A stretch of DNA of 17,161 nucleotides. It comes from Flavobacteriales bacterium (GTDB taxonomy: Bacteria; Bacteroidota; Bacteroidia; Flavobacteriales; PHOS-HE28). The notes beneath the pieces are model-generated. The model searched no databases, was not told the origin of the DNA, and saw nothing but the letters and a program-made list of their open reading frames with translations. Shown here one piece after another: positions 6,626-13,981 of the stretch; position 1 is the first letter of the stretch; each line of letters starts with the position of its first letter. Location: NCBI GenBank assembly GCA_008016945.1, contig SSGN01000200.1, positions 1 through 17,161 of the forward strand, in the 5' to 3' direction. Position numbers and translations under genes: made by a program.

Positions 6626-7228
6626 TTAGAACAATTCCGGCTCCGCGGGGGTGAGCTTGAAGCTCTTGCGGTGATGTTCGCAGGGCCCCAGGCACTGGAG
6701 GGCTTCGCGGTGATCCACGGTGGGATAGCCCTTGTTGATGGCCCAGTTGTATGCGGGGTGTGCCTGGTGCAGCCGTGTCATCAGCTCATCGCGGTGGGTC
6801 TTGGCCAGGATGCTAGCGGCGGCGATGCTTCGGAATCGACCATCGCCTTTCACAAGACAGGTGTGGGGTATGCCAGGGTAGGGGATGAAGCGGTTCCCGT
6901 CGATCAGCAGATGCTCGGGGGTGGTGCTGAGTTGCGCGATGGCCCGGTGCATGGCCACGAACGATGCGCGCAGGATGTTGAGCGTGTCGATCTCCGCTGG
7001 TCCTACGGCCACCACGGCCCATGCCAGCGCCTTGGCTTCGATCTCCGGGCGGAGGGCCTCGCGTTGTGCGGTGGTGAGCTTCTTGCTATCGTCAAGTCCG
7101 GGCAGTCGGGCACCGCGTGGCAGGATCACGGCCGCCGCCACCACCGGACCGGCCAAACAACCACGGCCGGCCTCGTCGCAACCGGCTTCGAGCAGGCCAC
7201 GGGTGTGGTAGGTGGCGAGTGCGGGCAT
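6626..7228 (-). CDS. rnhB: Ribonuclease HII
   Basis: This 200-residue cytoplasmic nuclease cuts the RNA strand of RNA-DNA hybrids and starts removal of misincorporated ribonucleotides. It has the family signature GCDEAGRGCLAGPVV with catalytic Asp18 and Glu19, LIDGN with Asp110 and KGDGR with Asp129, matching the four acidic residues of E. coli RNase HII (Asp16, Glu17, Asp108, Asp126). DDSKKL (46-51), SIAAASILAK (134-143) and the C-terminal HHRKSF block are also conserved. Upstream sequence is open in frame to 7537 but overlaps the SRPBCC gene. The ATG at 7226-7228 gives the standard family length. It follows the SRPBCC stop by 44 bases and is probably cotranscribed with it. Confidence 0.96.
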   Translation of the reverse strand: MPALATYHTRGLLEAGCDEAGRGCLAGPVVAAAVILPRGARLPGLDDSKKLTTAQREALRPEIEAKALAWAVVAVGPAEIDTLNILRASFVAMHRAIAQLSTTPEHLLIDGNRFIPYPGIPHTCLVKGDGRFRSIAAASILAKTHRDELMTRLHQAHPAYNWAINKGYPTVDHREALQCLGPCEHHRKSFKLTPAEPELF

Positions 7229-7272
7229 CCGGGTCACAAGGTAGGGGGCGGGCTCCACCAGAGGATCCGGGA

Positions 7273-7752
7273 TCACGCGGCCTGTCCGCGCTCGAGCACG
7301 GCCTTGAGCCGTCGGAGGTACCGCTTCAGGACATGGCCGGCCTTCAGGGCAACGATGTACCGCGGGAGGGCGAAACCCAAGGCCTCTTTCACGATGGCGG
7401 TGTCGAACGCCAAGGTGTAGACGACCTCGGTGGTGCCATCGGGCCGCGCGCTCACCCGGCGTTCGCTCCGGCGGTGGGAAGGCGCTCCGTCCGGTGTTTC
7501 GAAGATCGCCCGTTCGTTCTCCTCGTACTGTACGCATCGGAGTTCCACCACCACATCGGGCGCTTTTTTGGAGAGGTAGGAGTGCTCCTGGACCGTGGTA
7601 CCCGCGCCCGGTTCACCTGTACGTGTGGTACGGGTCACCTCGGTGCGCCATTGCGGGTCGTTGGTCGGGTCCGCGAAGAACCGGAAGACTTCTTCCACCT
7701 TCCGCTGGATCAGGATGGATCCGGTGGACCGGATCATGCGCTTGCTGGCCAT
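7273..7752 (-). CDS. SRPBCC (START-like) family protein
   Basis: The 159-residue product has the layout of SRPBCC ligand-binding proteins of the polyketide cyclase/dehydrase type. A first strand (RSTGSILIQRKVEEVFRFFADP, residues 8-29) leads into the helix pair that ends at DPTNDPQWR, followed by alternating strands (TTVQEHSYL, VVVELRCVQY, TTEVVYTLAF). A long C-terminal helix (residues about 128-156) closes the pocket. The fold binds hydrophobic ligands, but which one cannot be said. It is cytoplasmic, with no signal peptide. The ATG at 7750-7752 is the natural start. The gene lies between the glycosyltransferase gene (62 bases upstream) and rnhB on the same strand. Confidence 0.8.
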   Translation of the reverse strand: MASKRMIRSTGSILIQRKVEEVFRFFADPTNDPQWRTEVTRTTRTGEPGAGTTVQEHSYLSKKAPDVVVELRCVQYEENERAIFETPDGAPSHRRSERRVSARPDGTTEVVYTLAFDTAIVKEALGFALPRYIVALKAGHVLKRYLRRLKAVLERGQAA

Positions 7753-7814
7753 GCCTTGGTCGTTCCGTTATGATGCTTGTGGTGTGGGCTCTGGTCGAAC
7801 GGTCATGGGCTTTT

Positions 7815-8954
7815 TCAGACCAGCCCGCGGTCGGTGCACATCCGGCGGAAGCTGTGCCACAGGTCCTCGGCGGTACGGTCCCAAGTGTAGCGCGCGGCCC
7901 GTTCGAGGCCCAGGGTGCGCATGCGCGCTTGTAACACGGGGTCGGAGCACACCGCATGCAGCGCACGCACGATGTCGTCCACGTTGAACGGATCGCAGTA
8001 ATGTGCGGCATCGCCTGCCACTTCGGGCAGGCTGGTGGCGTTCGCGGCCACCACCGGCACACCGCACCGCATGGCCTCGGCCACCGGAATGCCGAAGCCC
8101 TCGAAGTAGCTCACGAAGGCCAATGCCGTGGCGCCACCGAGCGCACGGTGCAGGCGTTGTTGTTGTAACCGCCCCGTGAAGATCACCCGATCCTGGTGCC
8201 GCATGCCTTTCCAGGTGCTTTCCATGTGGGCATCTTGCCACATGCGCTCGCCCACCACCAGTAAGCGCAGGTCGGAGGGGTGGCGTTGCATGAGCAGGTC
8301 GAACGCCTGCAGCAGCCGAGCGATGTTCTTGCGCGGGTTGAGCGAACCGATGCACACCAGGTACGGGTGTCCGGCGGCGAACTCCTGTGCGGCTTCCTCA
8401 CGCTCCGTGGCGGTCAACGGCCGGAACACCGCGCCCACCCCGTTGTGCACCACATCGATGTGCTCCTCCGCGATGCCGTAGGTGCGCGCGATGTCGTGGC
8501 GCGAGTACGCGCTCACCGTGGCGATCCGTGTAGCGTGGCGTGCGAAGCGTGGGAAGTGGTTGCGGTAGTAATCCGCATATGCTTTGGGCATGTCGCCGGG
8601 GTGGTGCTCGAAGTTGATGTCGTGGATCACCGCCAGCGTGGGCACGTTGCTCTTGAGCGCAAGGAATCCGTCCGGACTGATGAACGCATCCGCCTTCAGC
8701 GCTTTCAGCTTCCGTGGCAGCAGCCAGTTGAACCAGAGGCGATAGAGCAGGGGGTGGCGGGTGGGCGGCGGCAGTACCGCACCCTCCACATTGTCCGCGT
8801 AGATGAACTGCTTATCGAACGGCCGGTCGAAGAGGAAGATGAACCGGTGTTCGGGATGGGCCCGTACGATCCGTGAGAGCGTTTCGTGGGTGAACCAGCC
8901 GATACCCTCGAGCTTCCCGGGCAGGAGCAGGCGGGTGTTCACTACGATGCGCAT
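7815..8954 (-). CDS. Glycosyltransferase family 4 protein
   Basis: This 379-residue GT-B-fold enzyme is expected to transfer a sugar from an activated nucleotide donor to a lipid-linked glycan at the cytoplasmic face of the inner membrane. The N-terminal half begins MRIVVNTRLL, typical of the acceptor domain. The C-terminal half has CIGSLNPRKN (201-210, donor-phosphate contacts Arg208 and Lys209) and YFEGFGIPVAEAMRCG, in which Glu285 and Glu293 form the EX7E motif of family 4. The start at 8952-8954 is chosen over an upstream GTG/ATG at 8975 because it places MRIVV at the N-terminus. The sugar specificity cannot be read. The gene is divergent from the flippase gene, 84 bases away, so both probably serve the same surface glycan. 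Confidence 0.92.
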   Translation of the reverse strand: MRIVVNTRLLLPGKLEGIGWFTHETLSRIVRAHPEHRFIFLFDRPFDKQFIYADNVEGAVLPPPTRHPLLYRLWFNWLLPRKLKALKADAFISPDGFLALKSNVPTLAVIHDINFEHHPGDMPKAYADYYRNHFPRFARHATRIATVSAYSRHDIARTYGIAEEHIDVVHNGVGAVFRPLTATEREEAAQEFAAGHPYLVCIGSLNPRKNIARLLQAFDLLMQRHPSDLRLLVVGERMWQDAHMESTWKGMRHQDRVIFTGRLQQQRLHRALGGATALAFVSYFEGFGIPVAEAMRCGVPVVAANATSLPEVAGDAAHYCDPFNVDDIVRALHAVCSDPVLQARMRTLGLERAARYTWDRTAEDLWHSFRRMCTDRGLV

Positions 8955-9038
8955 GGCGCAAAGATGCGGATCCATTCAGCGTGTATTCCCCGTGCCGTTC
9001 GCGCGGATGCCGTATCCTTTCCCACCTTCGCCTCGCTA
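8955..9038. promoter_or_regulatory. Divergent intergenic region between glycosyltransferase and flippase genes
   Basis: These 84 bases must hold start signals for both directions. On the minus strand GGGGAA (8986-8991), 19 bases and then CATCTTTG (8959-8966) stand four bases before the glycosyltransferase ATG. For the flippase, CACCTTCG (9023-9030) lies eight bases before the ATG and is a poorer match to the -7 consensus; no -33 element is clear on that side. Nothing else is visible. Confidence 0.45.
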
Positions 9039-10508
9039 ATGCAACGCCGCTTCCTGCTCAATTTCGCCTTGCTGCTGGTGCTCAACCTGCTGGTGAAGCC
9101 GTTCTACATCCTCGGTATCGATGCCGGGGTTCAGGATGCGGTGGGAAGCACGGCGTACGGCACCTACGCCGCCCTATTGAGCCTCAGCTTCCTGTTGAGC
9201 ATCGTCCTGGACATGGGTATCACCAACCAGAACACGCGGCACATGGCACAGCACACGCACCTTATGGGCAAGACGGTGGGTGGGGTGCTCGGGATACGGT
9301 CCGTGCTGGTGGTACTGTACGCGGTGCTCACCATCGGCACCGGTCTGGTGCTCGGATTCAGGGCGGAACAGATGGCGATCCTCGGCTGGCTGGTGGTGAA
9401 CCAGGCATTGGTGGCGAGCATCAACTTCATGCGCAGCAACATCGCCGCCGCGCAGCGCTACCGGCAGGATAGCCTGTTGAGCGTGCTGGACCGCGTGTTG
9501 TTGATCGGCATGGTGGGTTGGTTGTTGTGGGGCCGCGCCTCCAGCATGCCGTTCCGGATCGAGTGGTTCGTGTGGGCACAGACCGTGGCCTATGGTGTCA
9601 CCTTGGTGGTGTCGTACATCCTGGTCCATCGCATCGCGGGCGGGGTGCGGCTGGCTTGGCGCCCGGCTTACGCCTGGGTGGTGGTCCGCCAGAGCTTCCC
9701 TTATGCGTTGTTGATCCTGCTGATGACGTTCTACTACCGCATCGATACGCTGATGTTGGAGCGGATCCTGCCCGATGGGCCGCTGCAGGCGGGCATTTAC
9801 GCGCAGGCGTTCCGCTTCTTCGAGGCGTTCAACATGCTGGGGTACCTCATGGCCGGCCTGCTGTTGCCCATGTTCAGCAGGTTGCTCGGGGAGAAGGATC
9901 CCGCACTGCGGGCAGGGGTGGGGCCGCTGGTGCGGCTGGCCATGCGTCTGGTGCTCACGGGTACCATCGCCATCGCCGCCTTCGGCAGCATGAACGCTCA
10001 GGCCATCATGGACCTGCGTTATTCCGCGCATACCGCGGAGAGCGCTCCGGTGTTCGCTCTGCTCATCGGCTGTTTCGTGGCGGTGTGCTCCACCTATGTG
10101 TTCGGCACGCTGCTCACCGCCGGTGGTCGGCTGAAACACCTGAACTGGATGGCCGGCCTGGGTGCGCTGCTCAACGTCGGCCTCAACCTGGTGCTGATCC
10201 CCCGCATGCAGGCCGAAGGCGCGGCTTGGGCCAGCTTGGTGACACAGGTGCTCACCGCAGGAGCGCAGATCGCGCTGGCGGGTCGTTTGTACGGGGCCGC
10301 GGTGCCTATTGGGCTGTGGGTAAGGGCTGCCGTCTATGCCGTGTTGCTGGTGGGTGCGGCGGCCCTCATGGGTGCGGCGGGGTTCCCGTTGCCGATCCAG
10401 CTGCCGCTTTTCGCCGTAGGGGCGTTGCTCGTGGCATGGGGCACGGGCCTGGTGTCCCGCGCGGTGTTGTACGAAGCCCTCGAAATGCGCGTTCCGGATA
10501 GGTCTTGA
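9039..10508 (+). CDS. Wzx-type oligosaccharide flippase (MOP/MATE-fold membrane protein)
   Basis: This is a 489-residue polytopic membrane protein with about 12-14 hydrophobic helices. Helix 1 is RRFLLNFALLLVLNLLVKPFYI, and later ones include YALLILLMTFYYRIDTLML and LGYLMAGLLLPMFSRL. The FYYRIDTLMLE segment (about residue 232-242) is characteristic of polysaccharide flippases. It should move lipid-linked glycan units across the inner membrane. The ATG at 9039 begins the hydrophobic N-terminus; a longer frame from 8886 is not used because it would run over the glycosyltransferase gene on the other strand. It is the first gene of the plus-strand polysaccharide block, with the Wzz gene following 57 bases downstream after a hairpin. 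Confidence 0.9.
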   Translation: MQRRFLLNFALLLVLNLLVKPFYILGIDAGVQDAVGSTAYGTYAALLSLSFLLSIVLDMGITNQNTRHMAQHTHLMGKTVGGVLGIRSVLVVLYAVLTIGTGLVLGFRAEQMAILGWLVVNQALVASINFMRSNIAAAQRYRQDSLLSVLDRVLLIGMVGWLLWGRASSMPFRIEWFVWAQTVAYGVTLVVSYILVHRIAGGVRLAWRPAYAWVVVRQSFPYALLILLMTFYYRIDTLMLERILPDGPLQAGIYAQAFRFFEAFNMLGYLMAGLLLPMFSRLLGEKDPALRAGVGPLVRLAMRLVLTGTIAIAAFGSMNAQAIMDLRYSAHTAESAPVFALLIGCFVAVCSTYVFGTLLTAGGRLKHLNWMAGLGALLNVGLNLVLIPRMQAEGAAWASLVTQVLTAGAQIALAGRLYGAAVPIGLWVRAAVYAVLLVGAAALMGAAGFPLPIQLPLFAVGALLVAWGTGLVSRAVLYEALEMRVPDRS

Positions 10509-10511
10509 ACG

Positions 10512-10531
10512 CTTCGCCGCTGGGGGCGAAG
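10512..10531 (+). other. Hairpin between flippase and first Wzz gene
   Basis: CTTCGCC and GGCGAAG form a perfect 7-bp stem with a six-base loop, four bases after the flippase stop. It is followed by GTGTACTTT, not a T run, so it is a weak terminator at best. It abuts the candidate -7 element at 10535. It could be a partial terminator, a regulator site (inverted repeat) or an mRNA-stabilising structure. Confidence 0.45.
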
Positions 10532-10534
10532 GTG

Positions 10535-10542
10535 TACTTTAG
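10535..10542 (+). promoter_or_regulatory. Possible -7 element before the Wzz operon
   Basis: TACTTTAG matches TAnnTTTG in all but one position. A TTC sits 19 bases upstream at 10513-10515, one change from the Bacteroidota TTG -33 element, but inside the hairpin stem. The site is 23 bases before the ATG at 10566 and 11 bases before a GTG at 10554. Confidence 0.35.
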
Positions 10543-10565
10543 GCCCTCTTTTCGTGGAACCACGC

Positions 10566-11585
10566 ATGCAGGAACGTACGATCGATCAACGACCCGACTC
10601 ATTCGATCTGGTCATTTACCTCTGGGCCCGGCGCAAGCTCATCTTCGGCATCATGTTTGCCGGCCTGGTGGCCGGTGTTGCCGCCGCCTTCTTGATCACC
10701 CCGTTGTACAAGAGCGAGGTGATCATGTTCCCGGCCATCACCAACTCGGTGTCCAAAGCCTTGCTCAACGAACAAAGCACCGGCCGCGACGACATCCTCG
10801 CCTTGGGCGATGAGGAGGATAGTGAACAGCTGATCCAGATGCTGTACTCCGAGAAGATCCGCGACCGGGTGGCCAAGCGCTTCAACCTGATGGCGGTCTA
10901 TGAGATCGATAGTACCAGCAAACACCGGGTGACGGAGTTGCATGAGGCCTATGCCGAGCACATCAAATACGAGCGTACCAAGTTCAGCAGTGTGCGTGTG
11001 GAGGTGCTGGACCCCGATCCGCAACGGGCTTCGGACATCGCCAACTACATCTCCGACCAGGTGGATACCGTGTGGACCGAGATGGCCAGGGAACGCGCCA
11101 GCAAAGGCTTCCGGGTGGTGGAGAACAAGGTGCGCGAGCTCGAGGAGAACATCCGCGAAATGGCCGACAGCATGCGCGTTCTGCGTGAGTTGGGGGTGCA
11201 CGACTACCATACCCAGACCGAACGCTACAACGAGTACATGGGGGCCGCCATCGTGAAGGGCGACCAACGCGCCGTGAAGGAGTTCGAAGACCGTTTCAAG
11301 GTGCTGGCCCAGTACGGTGGCCCCTATGTCACCCTTCAGGACCGCCTGTTCAACGAGACCAAGCGCATGAGCGTGCTGCGCATGAAGCTGGAACAGGCGC
11401 AGGCCGACATGGAGAGCGATCTGCCCCACAAATTCGTGGTGAACCGGGCACAACCTTCGGACAAGAAACACTCGCCGGTGCGCTGGTTGGTGGTCTCCAT
11501 CAGCATGGCGGCCTCCGTGTTGCTGGCCTTGCTGGTGCTCGTGGTCCAAGCCAATATCCACAAGATCCTCAAGGCCCATGGCTAA
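10566..11585 (+). CDS. Wzz-type polysaccharide chain-length determinant, first paralog
   Basis: This 339-residue protein of the polysaccharide co-polymerase family sits in the inner membrane and regulates glycan chain length. The first helix spans about residues 25-45 (KLIFGIMFAGLVAGVAAAF). It is followed by a long periplasmic region with a coiled-coil stretch (KGFRVVENKVRELEENIREM), and a second helix at about 307-328. Just before this helix is the proline-containing SDKKHSPVRWL segment. No tyrosine-kinase domain follows, so this is the Wzz type rather than a Wzc type. The ATG at 10566 is preferred; a GTG at 10554 would add four residues. The gene overlaps the next one by eight bases and is clearly related to it, pointing to an old tandem duplication. 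Confidence 0.88.
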   Translation: MQERTIDQRPDSFDLVIYLWARRKLIFGIMFAGLVAGVAAAFLITPLYKSEVIMFPAITNSVSKALLNEQSTGRDDILALGDEEDSEQLIQMLYSEKIRDRVAKRFNLMAVYEIDSTSKHRVTELHEAYAEHIKYERTKFSSVRVEVLDPDPQRASDIANYISDQVDTVWTEMARERASKGFRVVENKVRELEENIREMADSMRVLRELGVHDYHTQTERYNEYMGAAIVKGDQRAVKEFEDRFKVLAQYGGPYVTLQDRLFNETKRMSVLRMKLEQAQADMESDLPHKFVVNRAQPSDKKHSPVRWLVVSISMAASVLLALLVLVVQANIHKILKAHG

Positions 11586-12516
11586 CGATCTGTCCTTTGA
11601 ACGGTTCCTGGCTTTGGCCAAGGCCAAGAGCCGGATCCTCGCCGTGGTGGGCGGGGGGGCTGCGCTGGCGGCCGTGGTGCTCAGCCATCCCACCTTCATC
11701 AAGCCGCGTTATAAGTCCGCGGCAACGGTGTATCCGGTCAACCTCACCAGCTACTCCATCGAGACACGGACGGATCAGTTGCTGCAGCTGCTGCGCAGCA
11801 ACAGCATCCGCGACACTCTGATCACCCAATTCAACCTGGCCGGGGTGTATGAAGCCGATACCACCGCGCAGGGCGGCCATTTCGCGCTGTACAACGAATT
11901 CCTCGATCGGGTGGAGATCAGCAAGACCCAGTACGAAAGTGTGATGATCGAGGTGGTCGACGAGGACCCGGTGCGTGCCCGCGACATGGTCAATGCCATG
12001 CTGGACCAGGTGAACCTCCTTGCCCGTCGCCTGCAGCGCGAAAAGTCCCATGAGGTGCTGACCATCGCGGAGAGGGCCCTTGCCCACGAACGTTTCAAAT
12101 TGGATTCGGTGGAGGCCCGGCTGGACACCCTGCGCAAGACCTCCGGACTTCTGGCCTACGAGACACAAGCCAAGGAGCTCACCAAGGGCTATGTCCGGAT
12201 GCTCAGCAGCGGCGCCAGCGCCGGCCAACGCGAACAGGTGCTCGCCATGATCAAGGACCTCGAGAACAAGGGGGGGGAGTTCCGCCAGCTTACCGAGCTG
12301 AGCAATATGTTCCGCCAGAACTACGACAGGCTCCTGACCCAGTACGAAAGCGTGGTGAACGATGTGACCAAGGAACTCACGTACACCAACGTGATCGTTT
12401 ATCCCGAGGTGAGCGACAAGAAGGTGTACCCCATACGCTGGCTGATCGTGCTTTTGGCAACGGTCTCGGCGCTGATGCTGTGCTTCCTTGTACTGCTCTG
12501 GCAGGAAGAACGTTGA
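11578..12516 (+). CDS. Wzz-type chain-length determinant, second paralog
   Basis: This 312-residue protein is a paralog of the gene before it. Shared blocks include QLLQLLRSNSIRD against QLIQMLYSEKIRD, FNLAGVYEAD against FNLMAVYEID, a D-DP-RA-D stretch, and SDKKVYPIRW against SDKKHSPVRW. It has one helix at about residues 19-36, a periplasmic coiled-coil-rich body (ALAHERFKLDSVEARLDTLR) and a second helix at about 288-307. The first helix carries GGG, encoded by a seven-G run (11653-11659), and an eight-G run (12270-12277) lies mid-gene. The reading frame is intact through both. It overlaps the previous gene by eight bases and ends four bases before the next ATG, so all three genes are one transcript. 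The two paralogs could form a mixed assembly. Confidence 0.85.
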   Translation: MANDLSFERFLALAKAKSRILAVVGGGAALAAVVLSHPTFIKPRYKSAATVYPVNLTSYSIETRTDQLLQLLRSNSIRDTLITQFNLAGVYEADTTAQGGHFALYNEFLDRVEISKTQYESVMIEVVDEDPVRARDMVNAMLDQVNLLARRLQREKSHEVLTIAERALAHERFKLDSVEARLDTLRKTSGLLAYETQAKELTKGYVRMLSSGASAGQREQVLAMIKDLENKGGEFRQLTELSNMFRQNYDRLLTQYESVVNDVTKELTYTNVIVYPEVSDKKVYPIRWLIVLLATVSALMLCFLVLLWQEER

Positions 12517-12520
12517 TCCG

Positions 12521-13981
12521 ATGCAGGAGGTCCTGAAGCGGAATTGGTTGGTGCCGATCATCTGCGGCACCTTCGTTCTGGCCAACATGCTGTTGATGGC
12601 CGATCGCATCTACTGGCTGAACCTCCTCCCGGTGGCGCTGGTCTTCGCCTGGGCGCTGGTGGCCGCCGTGGATAAGCTGCTCCTCTTCATCGCCTTCGCC
12701 ACACCGCTTTCCATCAACCTCGAGCAACTCGACCTCGGCGGCATCGGGATCTCGTTGCCCACCGAACCCATCATGGTGGCCCTCACCGGCCTGTTCCTGC
12801 TGAAGCTCGGCCTGGAGCGCAATGTGGTGGACCGGCGCGTGTGGCGGCATCCGATCACCTTGGTGGTCCTGGCCCAACTGGCTTGGATGGCCTTGTGCAT
12901 CCTGCCCAGCTCCATGCCCATGGTGTCCGTGAAGTATGTGCTCGCCCGTACTTGGTTCGTGGTCTCCATGTACTTCATGGTGTCGCGCTTGTTCGAGGAC
13001 CCTCGCAACGTGCATCGTTTCCTCTGGGCCTACATCAGTGGCCTCGTCATCGTGGTGGTCTACACCTTGGTGCATCATGCCCAGTACAGCTTCGAACACG
13101 ATCCGGCCCATTGGGTGATGACGCCCTTCTTCAAGGACCATACGAGCTATGGTGCCATCCTCGCCTTCCTCTTGCCGTTCAGCCTTTCGGCCGTCACCTT
13201 TCCCGGATACTCCCGCTCGGGAAGGGTGGTCGCCTTCCTGGTCCTCGTCCTCCTCACCATCGGCTTGATCTTCTCCTACACCCGTGCGGCCTGGCTCAGC
13301 CTGATCGGTGCTTTCGGGGTCTTCCTGGTGATGCGCTTCCGCATCCCCTATTGGGTGTTGGCGGTGCTCGCCCTGGGTGCGGGTGCCGTCTACATGGTGG
13401 AGAAGGAGCAGATCACCATCGCCATGGAACGCAACCGCGATGAGAGCAGCGACGACCTGGGCAAACACGTGAAGTCCATCTCGAACATCTCGAGCGATGC
13501 TTCCAATCTGGAGCGGATCAATCGATGGAACTCGGCCTTGCGCATGTGGAAGGAGAAGCCGGTGTTCGGCTGGGGGCCGGGCACCTACATGTTCCAATAT
13601 GCACCGTTCCAGGCCGCCGAAGACCGCACCATCATCAGCACCAACTTCGGTGCCGGCGGCAATGCACATAGCGAGTACCTGGGGCCGCTCTCAGAACAAG
13701 GTGTGCCCGGAATGTTGCTGATGTTGCTCCTCGTGGGCCTTACCATCCATAGGGCCCTGGCGCTCTATGCGCGCATGCCCGAAGGGCCTTCCCGCCGAAT
13801 GTTGGTGGCCGCCCTATTGGGCCTGGTGACCTACTACCTGCATGGCGCCCTCAACAACTTCCTCGACCTGGATAAGGCCGCCGTGCCGTTCTGGTCCTTC
13901 ACCATGTTGATCGTGCTCTTGGACATCCGCTACCCCAAGCCAACATGGGTTGGGCACGTAGGGGCGGAGGACTCGCGTTAG
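12521..13981 (+). CDS. O-antigen ligase/polymerase family protein (Wzy/WaaL-type)
   Basis: The product is a 486-residue membrane protein with about ten to twelve hydrophobic helices. A long periplasmic loop at roughly residues 290-400 carries the Wzy_C features: RINRWNSALRMWKEKPVFGW, GPGTYMFQYAPF and, near residue 382, NAHSEYLGPLSEQGVPG with the conserved His. Family members either polymerise repeat units or join finished chains to lipid A or other acceptors, and the sequence alone does not tell which. Coupling to two Wzz proteins favours a polymerase (Wzy). The ATG at 12521 is preceded by AGGAAG 12 bases upstream and by the previous stop at four bases. Its stop overlaps the stop of the convergent phosphatase gene in the four bases TTAG. 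Confidence 0.88.
   Translation: MQEVLKRNWLVPIICGTFVLANMLLMADRIYWLNLLPVALVFAWALVAAVDKLLLFIAFATPLSINLEQLDLGGIGISLPTEPIMVALTGLFLLKLGLERNVVDRRVWRHPITLVVLAQLAWMALCILPSSMPMVSVKYVLARTWFVVSMYFMVSRLFEDPRNVHRFLWAYISGLVIVVVYTLVHHAQYSFEHDPAHWVMTPFFKDHTSYGAILAFLLPFSLSAVTFPGYSRSGRVVAFLVLVLLTIGLIFSYTRAAWLSLIGAFGVFLVMRFRIPYWVLAVLALGAGAVYMVEKEQITIAMERNRDESSDDLGKHVKSISNISSDASNLERINRWNSALRMWKEKPVFGWGPGTYMFQYAPFQAAEDRTIISTNFGAGGNAHSEYLGPLSEQGVPGMLLMLLLVGLTIHRALALYARMPEGPSRRMLVAALLGLVTYYLHGALNNFLDLDKAAVPFWSFTMLIVLLDIRYPKPTWVGHVGAEDSR

Noticed and set aside
9174..10139. 321-residue open frame antisense to the flippase gene
   Set aside because: His/Gln-rich composition is the mirror image of membrane helices; no start signals or homology features.
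10599..12609. Two long open frames (367 and 346 residues) antisense to the Wzz pair
   Set aside because: His/Leu-rich shadow translations opposite two intact, mutually related genes.
12377..13669. 430-residue open frame antisense to the O-antigen gene
   Set aside because: Very rich in His, Glu, Gln and Gly, with no recognisable fold, and opposite a clear membrane protein gene.
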